Of a DNA stretch of 39,154 nucleotides, positions 1-9,082 are shown piece by piece. The translations under genes and the position numbers were made by a program. Source of the stretch: an uncultured Alphaproteobacteria bacterium (lineage in GTDB: Bacteria; Pseudomonadota; Alphaproteobacteria; HIMB59; GCA-002718135); NCBI GenBank assembly GCA_902620285.1, contig CACNHT010000013.1:1-39154 (forward strand), read 5' to 3'. Positions within the stretch are counted from its first letter, which is position 1; each line of letters opens with the position of its first letter. The notes beneath the pieces are model-generated. The model was not told the DNA's origin and did no database searches. It saw only the letters and a list, made by a program, of their open reading frames with translations.

Positions 1-699
1 ATATATTAATAATAAAGTTCCAGATCCTCCTGCAATCCCCATTATACAAACTACTAAGAAATCATTTATACTTTTGAAATTTTCCCACATACCAAAAAAC
101 ACCACTAACATACATGCAACTATGATTGTCCCTGTTTGACCATACAAGTTGATAAGTGGTGAAGGAACATGATCCTCAAAACTTAAGGATGTTACCCTTG
201 CTAATGAATATCCAAAAGCAGCAAGGATAGGAAGTAATAACATATAATTAAAGTCTGATGACCAAGGTTGCATAATTAAAACGATACCTGCAAAACCAGA
301 AATTACTGCACTCATTTTATACCAACCAAATTTTTCACCTAATATAGGAATAGCAAGGAGGGTAACCATCATGGGCCCAGTGTATTCCATGGTAGCAACT
401 AAAGCAAAAGGAAGGTAGGCATAAGAAGTGTACAAACACAATTGAGCCAGCGCTACAAATACCCCTCGAAATAATCCTAACTTCCATTGTGTTATTTTTA
501 TTTGTCTACCGTTTTGATGCCAATCATGTGAAAAATATAAAGCAATAACACATGGGATCATTCCAAATAAGTTTCTAAAAACAGAAAGTTGAGCTGCTGG
601 ATATTCGTTTCGTAAAAACTTTATCGCAATCCCCATACAATCCAATAAAAACAAACCTGAAAGTGATAATATAACAGCTAAAAATAAATTATTTTTCAT
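1..699 (-). CDS. EamA/DMT-family membrane transporter, partial (C-terminus outside window)
   Basis: I translated this from the reverse strand: an ATG at 699 opens a reading frame that stays open to base 1, giving 233 codons with the C-terminus missing. The protein begins MKNNLFLAVILSLSGLFLLD and consists of successive hydrophobic helices. It includes segments typical of EamA permeases, such as an N-terminal helix followed by FLRNEYPAAQ and later YTGPMMVTLLAIPILGEKFG at the end of the first EamA repeat. Such drug/metabolite-family proteins export or import small metabolites across the inner membrane; the substrate cannot be read from sequence. It lies 13 bases after the Gfo/Idh/MocA gene, so it is probably the last gene of the family-5 importer operon. 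The family is clear, the role is not. Confidence 0.8.
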   Translation of the reverse strand, partial: MKNNLFLAVILSLSGLFLLDCMGIAIKFLRNEYPAAQLSVFRNLFGMIPCVIALYFSHDWHQNGRQIKITQWKLGLFRGVFVALAQLCLYTSYAYLPFALVATMEYTGPMMVTLLAIPILGEKFGWYKMSAVISGFAGIVLIMQPWSSDFNYMLLLPILAAFGYSLARVTSLSFEDHVPSPLINLYGQTGTIIVACMLVVFFGMWENFKSINDFLVVCIMGIAGGSGTLLLIY

Positions 700-712
700 T
701 AATCATAATCTA

Positions 713-1771
713 TTATTCTAAAATAATTTCTTTTCCTACTTCTTGACTTTTATAAATTCCATCTAAAATTTTCATTACTTGTAGAGAGTGTTCAGCCTGA
801 ATAGTAACTGGTTGATCGTTTGCAACAAACTCTGCAAACTCGATACATTCTTTGGCATGAGGTTCAATAGTGTCTATTAAATTTCCTTCAATTTTTTTAG
901 TTATGTGAGTTTGAGAATTGATATCATTTTTTATAATCTCACAATTAGGCCAATGCAAACCAGCTTCTCTTCCGTATAGCCATACCTGCATGTCTTCTAT
1001 TTTATCATCTGGTAGTTTATGATGAAGCATCCATGATACTTCAAGCATCAAGGTTGCACCATTTTTAAACCTAACAAACGCAGCTGCAAAATCTTCAACG
1101 TTCATTGCTTCCTTATCGTACTCACCATTGTAACTAAAAGAATTTGGCTGCTTTGCTAATTCTGTTTTTGAAACACCTGTCACAGAAAGTGGTTCTGGAT
1201 TGTTCATAAACCAAAGAGTTAAATCTAATACGTGCACCCCTATATCAATACAAGGCCCTCCTCCTGAATTTTCTTTTTTTAAAAAACCAAGTGAGACTGG
1301 TAAAAAATTTCTTCTAAGCATCCAAGAACGTGCATGATATATCGAACCAATTGATTTGGATTGATCTTTTATTAATTGAGAATCTTTTCTGAATCTAAAG
1401 TGTTGAGCACACATTAATTTTTTTTTCGTTTGATCTCTTACTTCAATCATTTTTTTTATTTGTAAAGCATTTGGAGCTAAGGGTTTTTCACATAAAACAT
1501 CTTTGCCTGCTTGCATTGCTTTAATTGCTAAATCACAATGATAGTTATTAGGCGCACAAATATCTATTACATCTATATCTGGATCATTAATCATATCTAA
1601 GGGATCAAGATATAATTTTTTTATTTGATTTATATTGCCCCAATCTTCAAGAATAGAATTATTTATATCGGAACCTGCTATTAATTCTGCATGTTCTGAC
1701 ATGCGCCAACCAGGTACATGTAACTTTGCAATACCCCCAACGCCAATAATGCCAACTTTTATTTTACTCAT
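713..1771 (-). CDS. Gfo/Idh/MocA family NAD(P)-dependent dehydrogenase
   Basis: This 352-residue protein has the usual length and layout of Gfo/Idh/MocA oxidoreductases, which oxidise or epimerise sugars, cyclitols and related polyols with NAD(P). An N-terminal Rossmann fold shows the nucleotide loop GVGGIA at residues 10-15. The family signature EKP is at 95-97, where the lysine takes part in catalysis, and the catalytic D-x-G-x-H sits at 176-180 in the C-terminal domain. It lies 16 bases downstream of a second member of the family and about 1 kb after the ATPase genes of a family-5 ABC importer. This supports a cytoplasmic role in degrading the imported compound. The substrate is unknown; inositol-like or sugar acids are possibilities. 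Confidence 0.9.
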   Translation of the reverse strand: MSKIKVGIIGVGGIAKLHVPGWRMSEHAELIAGSDINNSILEDWGNINQIKKLYLDPLDMINDPDIDVIDICAPNNYHCDLAIKAMQAGKDVLCEKPLAPNALQIKKMIEVRDQTKKKLMCAQHFRFRKDSQLIKDQSKSIGSIYHARSWMLRRNFLPVSLGFLKKENSGGGPCIDIGVHVLDLTLWFMNNPEPLSVTGVSKTELAKQPNSFSYNGEYDKEAMNVEDFAAAFVRFKNGATLMLEVSWMLHHKLPDDKIEDMQVWLYGREAGLHWPNCEIIKNDINSQTHITKKIEGNLIDTIEPHAKECIEFAEFVANDQPVTIQAEHSLQVMKILDGIYKSQEVGKEIILE

Positions 1772-1787
1772 ATTTATATTTTTTAAC

Positions 1788-2777
1788 TTAGATATTTATC
1801 CATTTTTTTTCTTTTTCTGATTTGTAAATTGATTCCATTATACTACTTCTCAATGCTGCTTCTGTAGGAGTAACTAGATTTTTAGTATTGTTATCAATTA
1901 ATGAATTGAGAAACAAATCAAATGCATGAGGCAATGTTTCTGGTAAATTTTCTTCTATTCTTTCTATTTTTTTACCTTCCTTATTTTCGTTTATAATTAA
2001 TTGCTCATTCGTTGTTCTTGCGTGAGCTTTCGTTCCACTTATAAAAATAGTATAAGGCTGAGCTATATCTATCCATCCCGCAGCAATACTAGCTATCAAC
2101 CCGCTTTTAAATTTTATTAAAGCTTCTCCACTTTCTTCACAATCTGGATATTGATTATATACTTTTGTAAAGGTTGCGCTCACTGACTCAACATCAGAAA
2201 AAAACCATAAAAGAAGATCTAAAACATGTGTTCCTAAATCACCAAAAGCTCCAACACCTGCAACTTTAGGATCTGTCATCCATTGATAGTTTTTGAAAAT
2301 ATCCCTCATAATACCATCGTGACAATTAATGAGTCGAATTCTTGAAATTTCGCCAAAATAATTATCAGTAATTAATTGTTTAAGCTTTATGTAAACAGGA
2401 TTGCTTCTCATGAAATATCCAGTTTGAAAAATAATTTTTGAAGACTCAATAAGATTTACCATTTCAAAAGAGTCTTTTTTTCCTATCCCCAAAGGTTTTT
2501 CTATAAAACAGTGTTTTTTATTCTCGGTAATTTTTTTAACTAATTCATAGTGTAAATTGGTTTCTGAACATACTATAACACCATCTAAATTAGGTTCTTT
2601 CAATAAATCAACATAGTTATCATAATTCTTACATTGCAGTTTATCAGAGTCAATTTTTGACCTATTCTTGTCTTTGTCCCAAACACCAATACAATTAATT
2701 TTAATGTTTGAAATTACCTTAGAAATAAAATTTGGTGTATGAATATGAGAGGTTCCAATAAATGCTATATTTTTCAT
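1788..2777 (-). CDS. Gfo/Idh/MocA family dehydrogenase with atypical nucleotide loop
   Basis: A 329-residue Gfo/Idh/MocA-type protein. The catalytic EKP motif is at residues 93-95 and the D-x-G-T-H motif at 180-184, both in the expected places. The N-terminal dinucleotide loop is unusual: after the first strand it reads IGTSHIHTPNF rather than G-x-G-x-x-G/A, so only the first glycine is kept. I cannot tell whether this changes cofactor use. It sits between the second ATPase gene (18 bases upstream) and the other Gfo/Idh/MocA gene (16 bases downstream), so all are likely co-transcribed. Two divergent paralogues side by side commonly act in sequence on one substrate, for example oxidation followed by reduction; that pairing is inference here. 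Confidence 0.85.
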   Translation of the reverse strand: MKNIAFIGTSHIHTPNFISKVISNIKINCIGVWDKDKNRSKIDSDKLQCKNYDNYVDLLKEPNLDGVIVCSETNLHYELVKKITENKKHCFIEKPLGIGKKDSFEMVNLIESSKIIFQTGYFMRSNPVYIKLKQLITDNYFGEISRIRLINCHDGIMRDIFKNYQWMTDPKVAGVGAFGDLGTHVLDLLLWFFSDVESVSATFTKVYNQYPDCEESGEALIKFKSGLIASIAAGWIDIAQPYTIFISGTKAHARTTNEQLIINENKEGKKIERIEENLPETLPHAFDLFLNSLIDNNTKNLVTPTEAALRSSIMESIYKSEKEKKWINI

Positions 2778-2795
2778 TACAGTTACAAAACCTAC

Positions 2796-3782
2796 TTATA
2801 GAGCACAACACTGATCGACCCAGTGACCTGGTTCAACTTCAATAAGGCCCATTTTTATTTCTCCACCTTTGCAATCTACTCCAGGATTAGGACATCTGGT
2901 TCTAAACACACAACCTGGAGGTGGATTTAATGCACTAGGAATTTCTCCCTTTAGTTCTATAGCTTCAGATCTTTTCTCTGGATCAATTGATGGAATAGAG
3001 GATAATAGTGCCTTTGTGTAAGAATGTTTTGGGTTCTTAAATAATTCTCTTGAGGGTCCCATTTCAACTATGTGCCCCAAATACATAACTGCAACAACAT
3101 CACATACATGAGCTACTACACTTAAATCATGACTGATGAATAAATAAGTTAGATTAAGCTCGGTTTGAAGTTGTTTTAAAAGATTTAATATATCTGCTTG
3201 TATTGATACATCTAAAGCAGCAACACTTTCGTCTGCTACTATAAATTTTGGATTACTTACTAAGGCTCTTGCAATTGATATTCTTTGTCTTTGTCCTCCA
3301 GAAAATGCATGAGGAAATCTTCTTAAATGCTCAATATTTAATCTACATTTTGAAGCAATGTCTCTTACTCTTTCATCAGTTTCTTGTCTTGAGTTTGTTA
3401 TTTTCATCACTTCTAAAGGCTCTGCAATAATATCCCTCACTGTCATTCTTGGACTTAAAGCAGCATAAGGATCTTGAAAAATTAATTGAGCTTTTTTTCT
3501 ATATTCTTTTAAATCTTGTTTGTTCATATCTGTTAAATCATAATCTCTTTCATCGTCATGAAAAATAACATTTCCAGAACTAATTTTATTAGCTCCAAGT
3601 ATTGCTCTACCAAGAGTAGTTTTTCCTGAACCAGATTCACCAACTAAACCAAAAAAAGATCCTTTTTTAATTTTGATATTGATATTGTTTACAGCATGTA
3701 TTTTTTGTTTTTTTGAAATAAAATTTTCTTGATAATCAAAATTTACTGAAACATTATTTACTGAAATTAAATTATCACCCAT
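2796..3782 (-). CDS. ABC importer ATP-binding subunit, oligopeptide (DppF/OppF) type
   Basis: The second ATPase of the family-5 importer. I place the start at the ATG at 3782 (328 aa, MGDNLISVNN). The frame is open further upstream to an ATG at 3836, but that would read through the 3' end of the preceding ATPase gene and add residues with no family match. With this start the genes overlap by 8 bases. Walker A GESGSGKT is at residues 48-55, the signature FSGGQRQR at 160-167, Walker B FIVADE at 180-185 and the switch histidine near 218. The cysteine-bearing C-terminal oligopeptide-transporter domain shows CVFRTRCP at 291-298 and HWVDQC at the end. The D-loop side reads ESVAALD instead of the common EPVSALD. 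It energises uptake at the inner membrane with the partner ATPase. Confidence 0.93.
   Translation of the reverse strand: MGDNLISVNNVSVNFDYQENFISKKQKIHAVNNINIKIKKGSFFGLVGESGSGKTTLGRAILGANKISSGNVIFHDDERDYDLTDMNKQDLKEYRKKAQLIFQDPYAALSPRMTVRDIIAEPLEVMKITNSRQETDERVRDIASKCRLNIEHLRRFPHAFSGGQRQRISIARALVSNPKFIVADESVAALDVSIQADILNLLKQLQTELNLTYLFISHDLSVVAHVCDVVAVMYLGHIVEMGPSRELFKNPKHSYTKALLSSIPSIDPEKRSEAIELKGEIPSALNPPPGCVFRTRCPNPGVDCKGGEIKMGLIEVEPGHWVDQCCAL
2812..2843. repeat. Direct repeat copy 1, 3' end of the DppF-like gene
   Basis: A 32-base segment that matches 3806-3837 with one mismatch; the last 26 bases are identical. Both copies are in the same frame and encode the C-terminal IEVEPGHWVDQC of the two ATPases. 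The copies lie 994 bases apart in the same orientation. Confidence 0.85.
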
Positions 3783-4764
3783 TTTGACCACACTTAATTC
3801 CACATTGATCAACCCAGTGACCTGGTTCAACTTCAATTAATTTCATTTCTATTTTACCATCTTTTCCTTCTGGATTATGATGGGGGCATCTAGTTCTAAA
3901 TACACATCCTGTTGGTCTATCTAATGGACTTGGAATATTTCCAGGTATTGGAGATAAGGGTGCGTCTAAGTTATTTATGTCAGGTAAAGCTTGTAATAGC
4001 CCTTTTGTATAAGGATGTTTTGGGTTTTTAAGGATCTCATTTACTGGACCTTTCTCAACTACACTACCCAAATACATAACCGCTACATGATCAGCTACCT
4101 GTGCAATAACACCTAGATCGTGAGTAATAAATATTACTCCCATTTGATATTCTTTAATAATATCTTTAATTAGGTTAATTACTTGAGCTTGAATTGTTAC
4201 ATCTAAAGCAGTTGTTGGCTCATCTGCTAATAAAAGTTTAGGCATTGTTGATAGTGCCATAGCTATCATTGCTCTTTGACGCATTCCCCCAGATAATTCA
4301 AATGCATATTGATTAAACCGTTTTTCTGCATCTGCTATGCCTACTCTTTTTAGCATGTTTATGGATATTGATTTTGCTTCCTCTTTATTAATATTTTTAT
4401 GAATTAGTAATTGCTCAACCATTTGTGCGCCAATTTTTATTGCTGGAGCAAAACTTGCCATAGGCTCCTGAAAAATCATTGATACTTTACCACCTCTAAT
4501 TTTTTTTAAGTCTTGCTTAGAGGTAAATTGAAGAACATTTTCGTTATCTAAAATTATTTCTGCGTCTTCATTATAAGAAGTATTACCTGGATTTAATTTC
4601 ATAATCGATTTAGCAGTCACAGATTTACCTGATCCGGATTCACCAACTATACCAAGTACTTCACCTTGATCTACAGAAAGAGAGATATTTTCAACTGCAG
4701 TAATTCTACCTTCATCAGTATCAAATTTTACATCCAAATTTTTTACTTCTAATAAATGGCTCAT
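3775..4764 (-). CDS. ABC importer ATP-binding subunit, oligopeptide (DppD/OppD) type
   Basis: The first ATPase of the importer, 329 residues, a usual length for DppD. Walker A GESGSGKS is at 41-48, the signature LSGGMRQR at 157-164, and Walker B LLLADE at 177-182 followed by PTTALD. The C-terminal oligo_HPY region ends in CVFRTRCP and HWVDQC; in known family members this region can bind an iron-sulfur cluster through cysteines. Its stop overlaps the start of the second ATPase by 8 bases, and its own start lies one base from the end of the permease gene, so translational coupling is likely. The pair forms the nucleotide-binding heterodimer. Substrate specificity is set by the binding protein at 7022-9076, not by this subunit. 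Confidence 0.93.
   Translation of the reverse strand: MSHLLEVKNLDVKFDTDEGRITAVENISLSVDQGEVLGIVGESGSGKSVTAKSIMKLNPGNTSYNEDAEIILDNENVLQFTSKQDLKKIRGGKVSMIFQEPMASFAPAIKIGAQMVEQLLIHKNINKEEAKSISINMLKRVGIADAEKRFNQYAFELSGGMRQRAMIAMALSTMPKLLLADEPTTALDVTIQAQVINLIKDIIKEYQMGVIFITHDLGVIAQVADHVAVMYLGSVVEKGPVNEILKNPKHPYTKGLLQALPDINNLDAPLSPIPGNIPSPLDRPTGCVFRTRCPHHNPEGKDGKIEMKLIEVEPGHWVDQCGIKCGQNG
3806..3837. repeat. Direct repeat copy 2, 3' end of the DppD-like gene
   Basis: The partner of 2812-2843, one mismatch over 32 bases. It encodes the C-terminal HWVDQC region of the first ATPase and overlaps the spurious upstream extension of the second ATPase frame. Confidence 0.85.
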
Positions 4765-4765
4765 A

Positions 4766-5926
4766 TTACTTTACCTTATGAGGATCTGCTGCATCACGTA
4801 ACCCATCCCCTACATAGACGAATGTTAAAATTAATACGACTAAGAAAAACACAGGTATGAAATACCATTGGTAGTTTAAAAGTACGTCGGCCTTTGTTGC
4901 ATTTTGCAAAAGAACACCAAGAGAATTTACCGGTTCTCTCAAACCAAGTCCTATAAAACTTAAAGCTGTTTCAGATAATAACATGTATGGGAAACTAATG
5001 ACTAAATCGACAATAATATAACTCGTAAAACTTGGTAATAAGTGTCTTACAATAATATGAGTGGATGATGCTCCACAAAGTTTTGCAGCAAGAATATATT
5101 CTTGGCTTCTTTCACTAAGTAGATGCGTTCTTACTCTTCTAGCAAGTGTTGGCCATGAAATTAATCCAAGTAAACACGAAATAAAAAAGAACCGTAATTC
5201 AGAACTCCATTCTAACGGCGCAAAGGCAGCAAGACACATAAACAGAGGTATTGGTGGAACCGTTCGAATTGCATCAGTAAACATTTGCAATACACTATCA
5301 ATCCATCCACCATAATAACCTGATATTCCACCTATAATTAAGGATAGTACAAATGATATAAAAACACCAAGTGTCCCTACAGCTAGTGAAATATAAATTG
5401 CACTCAAGGTTCTGCTAAATAAATCTTTTCCTGCCTTATCTGTTCCAAATATATGAATACCACCTTCTTCAACTCCAAATAAATGAGTATTGAATGTAAA
5501 ACCTGGAATTTTAAAATCTAAAATTTTTCCTGGAAGATTTATATTAAAATCAAAAACTTTATACTCCCAACCTTCAACAAAAAAATATACATATCTTCTT
5601 TTTTCTGTATCAGTTTTATAGACCCATCTAAAATTAGTATCAGCTCCTCTATATTTTGTTAAAGTGTGTAAAAACGGCCTTGGTGAAAAACCATTTTCAT
5701 CCCAAAACATCGGAACCTGAGGTGCTCCATTTTCATAATCTTTGTCGCGACCATTAATAGTAGGATCATATGGAGATAAAAAATCTGAGAATAGACTACA
5801 AACAATCATGAAAAGTAATATTGAACCTGCAATCATTGCCGATCTATTTCCAAAAAAGCGTGTTCTTACTAATTGCATCTGTGTAGCTGTATAATAAGCT
5901 TCTTTTTTTTGATTACTAACCTCCAC
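4766..5926 (-). CDS. ABC importer permease, DppC/YejE type with large periplasmic insertion
   Basis: An inner-membrane permease of 386 residues, about 80 longer than typical DppC. The first membrane helix is near 31-49. The stretch from about 55 to 158 is hydrophilic and aromatic-rich, and should be a periplasmic insertion between helix 1 and the rest, as in YejE-like permeases. The conserved G-T-D-x-x-G-x-D entry is at 161-168. The EAA loop that contacts the ATPase is at 276-299 (EYILAAKLCGASSTH, then RHLLP). The ATG at 5926 overlaps the end of the DppB-like gene by 11 bases, and the upstream GGGTGGAGG-type purine run lies at the overlap. It forms the channel with the DppB-like protein. Family certain, cargo unknown. 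Confidence 0.9.
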   Translation of the reverse strand: MEVSNQKKEAYYTATQMQLVRTRFFGNRSAMIAGSILLFMIVCSLFSDFLSPYDPTINGRDKDYENGAPQVPMFWDENGFSPRPFLHTLTKYRGADTNFRWVYKTDTEKRRYVYFFVEGWEYKVFDFNINLPGKILDFKIPGFTFNTHLFGVEEGGIHIFGTDKAGKDLFSRTLSAIYISLAVGTLGVFISFVLSLIIGGISGYYGGWIDSVLQMFTDAIRTVPPIPLFMCLAAFAPLEWSSELRFFFISCLLGLISWPTLARRVRTHLLSERSQEYILAAKLCGASSTHIIVRHLLPSFTSYIIVDLVISFPYMLLSETALSFIGLGLREPVNSLGVLLQNATKADVLLNYQWYFIPVFFLVVLILTFVYVGDGLRDAADPHKVK

Positions 5927-6929
5927 CCATAACTCCTTTTCTTATTCTTGGATCCATTATTGCTAAAATTATATCTGTAACAAAATTAACAAAAACGATT
6001 GTTGCTGTAAGTAAAAATATTATTGCTCCAGCTAGTTGCTGATCATTTGATCTAGCCAAAGCTTCTATTAACAAAGCTCCTGCCTCAGTCAAAATTAAAA
6101 TCAGAGCAACTATTGGAAGTGCACTAAAAATTCTATTTAAATCAAATCCTATTGAATTTATTACAGGTCCTAAAGAATGCTTTGCTGGATATCGCCAAAG
6201 CAAACTCATCCCTGATACACCTCTTGCCCTTGCAGCCATTACATATAACTTGTCATTTTCATCTAACATTAAAGCTCTAACAGTTTGCAATGCAAAGGCA
6301 GTTGCATTCCATCCTAAAACAAAAATAGGCAGCCATGCTCTACCTAAAAAATCCATTAACTTTGCTGATGACCATGGTTCATTTTCATATTCTTGAGAAA
6401 ATAATCCTGTCATCGTATCTCCATAATAGATTGTCATAAAAAGCATTATACAAAGTGCTACTAAAAAATTTGGCAATGCTATGCCAAGGTAACTAACAAA
6501 CTTTAGAGTGTTATCTAATGATGCATATTTTGTCGTGGCTGAAATAATTCCTACGGGGATAGCAATTAAATATGAAAATATTAATGCTACTAAACATATG
6601 GTTAGAGATAAAGTAAATCTTCCACTTAATAATTCATTAATATTCATTCTTAGAATACAACTATCACCAAAATCTTGATTGATAACAATGTCAGAAATCC
6701 ATTTTCCATATCTATAAAGGAATGGTTTATCTAAGCCTAAGCGAATTTTTTCTGCTTCAATATCTTCATAAGTAATTTGAGAGCCCTGAGTATTTTTAAA
6801 AGCTAAATATCTTTCAGCACACGTTCCAGGTACTAATTCCATCAAAGAAAAAACTATGAAACAAACAATTAATAAAGTTACAATAGCTAAAAATGCTCTT
6901 GTAAATGTAAACTGAACAAAATTAATCAT
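5916..6929 (-). CDS. ABC importer permease, DppB/OppB type
   Basis: A 337-residue inner-membrane protein. Helix 1 is at about 10-33 and is followed by the family-typical LVPG and a periplasmic stretch ending in LGLDKPFLYRYGKW, a hallmark of DppB-type permeases. Several further helices and an EAA-like loop (VMAARARGVSG, then RYPAKHS) follow. It is the first gene after the binding-protein gene and is separated from it by a strong hairpin at 6974-7002. Its stop overlaps the DppC-like start by 11 bases. It pairs with the 4766-5926 permease to form the translocation pore. Confidence 0.92.
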   Translation of the reverse strand: MINFVQFTFTRAFLAIVTLLIVCFIVFSLMELVPGTCAERYLAFKNTQGSQITYEDIEAEKIRLGLDKPFLYRYGKWISDIVINQDFGDSCILRMNINELLSGRFTLSLTICLVALIFSYLIAIPVGIISATTKYASLDNTLKFVSYLGIALPNFLVALCIMLFMTIYYGDTMTGLFSQEYENEPWSSAKLMDFLGRAWLPIFVLGWNATAFALQTVRALMLDENDKLYVMAARARGVSGMSLLWRYPAKHSLGPVINSIGFDLNRIFSALPIVALILILTEAGALLIEALARSNDQQLAGAIIFLLTATIVFVNFVTDIILAIMDPRIRKGVMGGG

Positions 6930-6973
6930 AGCATGATTTCACTTAATTGATTTTTAAGAATAGTAGAAAAAAG

Positions 6974-7002
6974 AAAAGCGGCAATAAAAAATTGCCGCTT
7001 TT
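6974..7002 (-). terminator. Hairpin between binding-protein and permease genes (attenuator/terminator)
   Basis: Perfect 11-base arms (AAAAGCGGCAA and its complement) enclose a 7-base loop, so the stem carries a GCGGC core flanked by A and U runs on either side. It lies 19 bases after the stop of the binding-protein gene and before the permease start at 6929. In ABC operons such hairpins usually terminate part of the transcripts or protect the 3' end, so that binding protein exceeds membrane subunits. It is symmetric enough to act on either strand, but only the minus strand is transcribed here. Confidence 0.85.
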
Positions 7003-7021
7003 AAGTATATTTATAGTTGAC

Positions 7022-9076
7022 TTATTCGTCTAACCACCACTGAGTAGCTAAATATGGATAAGTTCTATAATATTCATAAGAGGTTGTTTTGAATTGTGTA
7101 AAGTTTTTCAAAGCATTTCTATGATATGTTGGGAAAGGTGCTTTTACAGTTCCAATTAACAAAGTTTGCTCTGTTAACATTGTTGTAATTTTTTCACCCC
7201 ATTCATTTGATTCAGGTGTACCTAAAGCATATGATTGAAATTTATCAATACCATCACTTAAATCGTAAACCCATTGAGGAGGTTCTACACCTTCATCACC
7301 GTTACTATCAATGTAAGCTGCCCACAACATTCCTTGCGTATGGTTAAAGTAGTTTCCAAAAGGCGCTTTGAATGTTTCAGGATCACCTGCAATAATTGCT
7401 AATGGTTGACCTTTATCCCATGCATGGACATCTAATGCATTTGAAGATTGTGAACCACGATATTCATCAGGAGTTACCTCTTTAAAAGAAGTTTTAACTC
7501 CTACATCGTTCCACATACGAGCAACTAACTCAACTTCTACACCACCTATACCTTGAGTAGCATAGTCAATGTTCATAGCAAAAGGCTCTCCGTTAGGGAG
7601 TTCTCTAAAGCCATCACCGTCAACGTCCTTAAGACCAACTTCGTCTAGAAGTGCTTTAGCACCATCTGGATCATATTGAGTCATATACATTTTCATATCT
7701 TCACGTACGAAATCAGGAGCTGGTGACATACCTGTGAACTGCTCTACAACACCCATACCATAGTAAGCAACATCGTTAATTTCATTTCTATCTAAAGCAA
7801 TTGACATTGCTTGACGGAAACGAATATCACCGTAAACTTTACGTTTTTCTAAGTCTGGGTGAGTGACGTTGAAGCTAAATAGTGCTGCTCCACAACCAGG
7901 GTTAATTTGAATATTATAGCCTCCAGACTCTGCTCCATCTAATAATTGAGGTGCAGACTCAAGTTGTACAGATTGAGATTTGTAATCAACTTCACCATTA
8001 ACAAGTTTCAATAATCTTATTTCATTTTCATTGATATATCTCTCATTTTGATAATCAATGTATGGTAATTGATTCCCAGCTGTATCAACTTGGAAAAAGT
8101 ATGGGTTTGCAGCATATACTCTACCTTCAGTAGTATCTTCAATAGTCATGTAAGCTTCTAAAGAAGGATAAGCAGCATATGGTAAACCATCTACTAACTC
8201 TGGATTTCTTAATAACGGAGTTGGAGTATCGGTCCAACCTGAGTTACCATAATAAGCCGCTAAAGCATCCCAACCATCTGCGAAACCTAAAGCTTGTGCA
8301 TTCGCATCAGCATTTGAATCAATTTCCGGATGGAATTGTTCTAGGAAATGTGAAGGCATAAAAGCTTGGTTATAAGATGTAGCTAAAGTAGCAAGTAAAC
8401 CAGGAAACGGAGATGGTAAGTTAAATCTTACTGTTTGATCATCAATTACATCAACAGTCATTGGCTCACCACCAACTAATAGATATGGATATGGTTTTTC
8501 ACGAATCTTTGGATTCATCATCAAGTCTTCGTACCAAAACTCTACATCTCTGGCTACAAAAGGTTCACCATTTGACCACTTGTGACCTTTACGTAACATG
8601 AATGTTAAAGTAGTAAAATCATCATTCCATTCATAATCTTTTGCAACATTTGGAACTACAGTTGACAAGTCATCAGCAAAACGAACTAAGTTAACATGTC
8701 GAGTAGAAAGCATGTCTGAAGTACCAGCTTCAGTTGCATTAGATAAGAAGTTAATAGTGTTTCCATATTTACCAATTGATTCATATGGCACTATGACAAG
8801 TGGTTCATCAGGTAGTCTATCCTCAACCGGAGGTAAGCTTCCTGGGTTCCCTTGAATTGTTGCATTAATACTTGCAATACTTGGGTTGTCTGAAAACTTC
8901 ATCGTACAACTAGCTGCACTTTCGTATTCTGATAACTCATATTGCTGAGGATATTTTCCGCCAGTATATGCATCGCTCATGGTTGAGCCTACACAATGAC
9001 CGCCTGCAAAAGAGCTTCCACTCCATACAAACATTGCGGAAGAAAATACCAATGCTACGAATATTTTTTTTAACAT
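7022..9076 (-). CDS. Family-5 (oligopeptide-type) ABC substrate-binding protein
   Basis: A large periplasmic binding protein of 684 residues with the start at 9076. The frame is open upstream to 9142, but the ATG at 9076 is preceded by AGGAGA at 9083-9088 and opens a clear signal peptide, MLKKIFVALVFSSAMFVWSG, cut near SSFAGG. The mature part shows features of SBP_bac_5 proteins: LRKGHKWSNGEPFVARDVEF near residue 170, and FRQAMSIALDR further on. It is longer than DppA/OppA (about 510-540), like binding proteins of several alphaproteobacterial sugar or opine importers of this family. Two Gfo/Idh/MocA dehydrogenases in the operon argue for a sugar or polyol cargo rather than peptides. This is inference. 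Confidence 0.92.
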   Translation of the reverse strand: MLKKIFVALVFSSAMFVWSGSSFAGGHCVGSTMSDAYTGGKYPQQYELSEYESAASCTMKFSDNPSIASINATIQGNPGSLPPVEDRLPDEPLVIVPYESIGKYGNTINFLSNATEAGTSDMLSTRHVNLVRFADDLSTVVPNVAKDYEWNDDFTTLTFMLRKGHKWSNGEPFVARDVEFWYEDLMMNPKIREKPYPYLLVGGEPMTVDVIDDQTVRFNLPSPFPGLLATLATSYNQAFMPSHFLEQFHPEIDSNADANAQALGFADGWDALAAYYGNSGWTDTPTPLLRNPELVDGLPYAAYPSLEAYMTIEDTTEGRVYAANPYFFQVDTAGNQLPYIDYQNERYINENEIRLLKLVNGEVDYKSQSVQLESAPQLLDGAESGGYNIQINPGCGAALFSFNVTHPDLEKRKVYGDIRFRQAMSIALDRNEINDVAYYGMGVVEQFTGMSPAPDFVREDMKMYMTQYDPDGAKALLDEVGLKDVDGDGFRELPNGEPFAMNIDYATQGIGGVEVELVARMWNDVGVKTSFKEVTPDEYRGSQSSNALDVHAWDKGQPLAIIAGDPETFKAPFGNYFNHTQGMLWAAYIDSNGDEGVEPPQWVYDLSDGIDKFQSYALGTPESNEWGEKITTMLTEQTLLIGTVKAPFPTYHRNALKNFTQFKTTSYEYYRTYPYLATQWWLDE

Positions 9077-9082
9077 ATATTT

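Noticed and set aside
3783-3836. N-terminal extension of the second ATPase to the ATG at 3836
   Set aside because: These codons lie inside the 3' end of the first ATPase gene in another frame and match nothing in the family; the ATG at 3782 gives the expected N-terminus.
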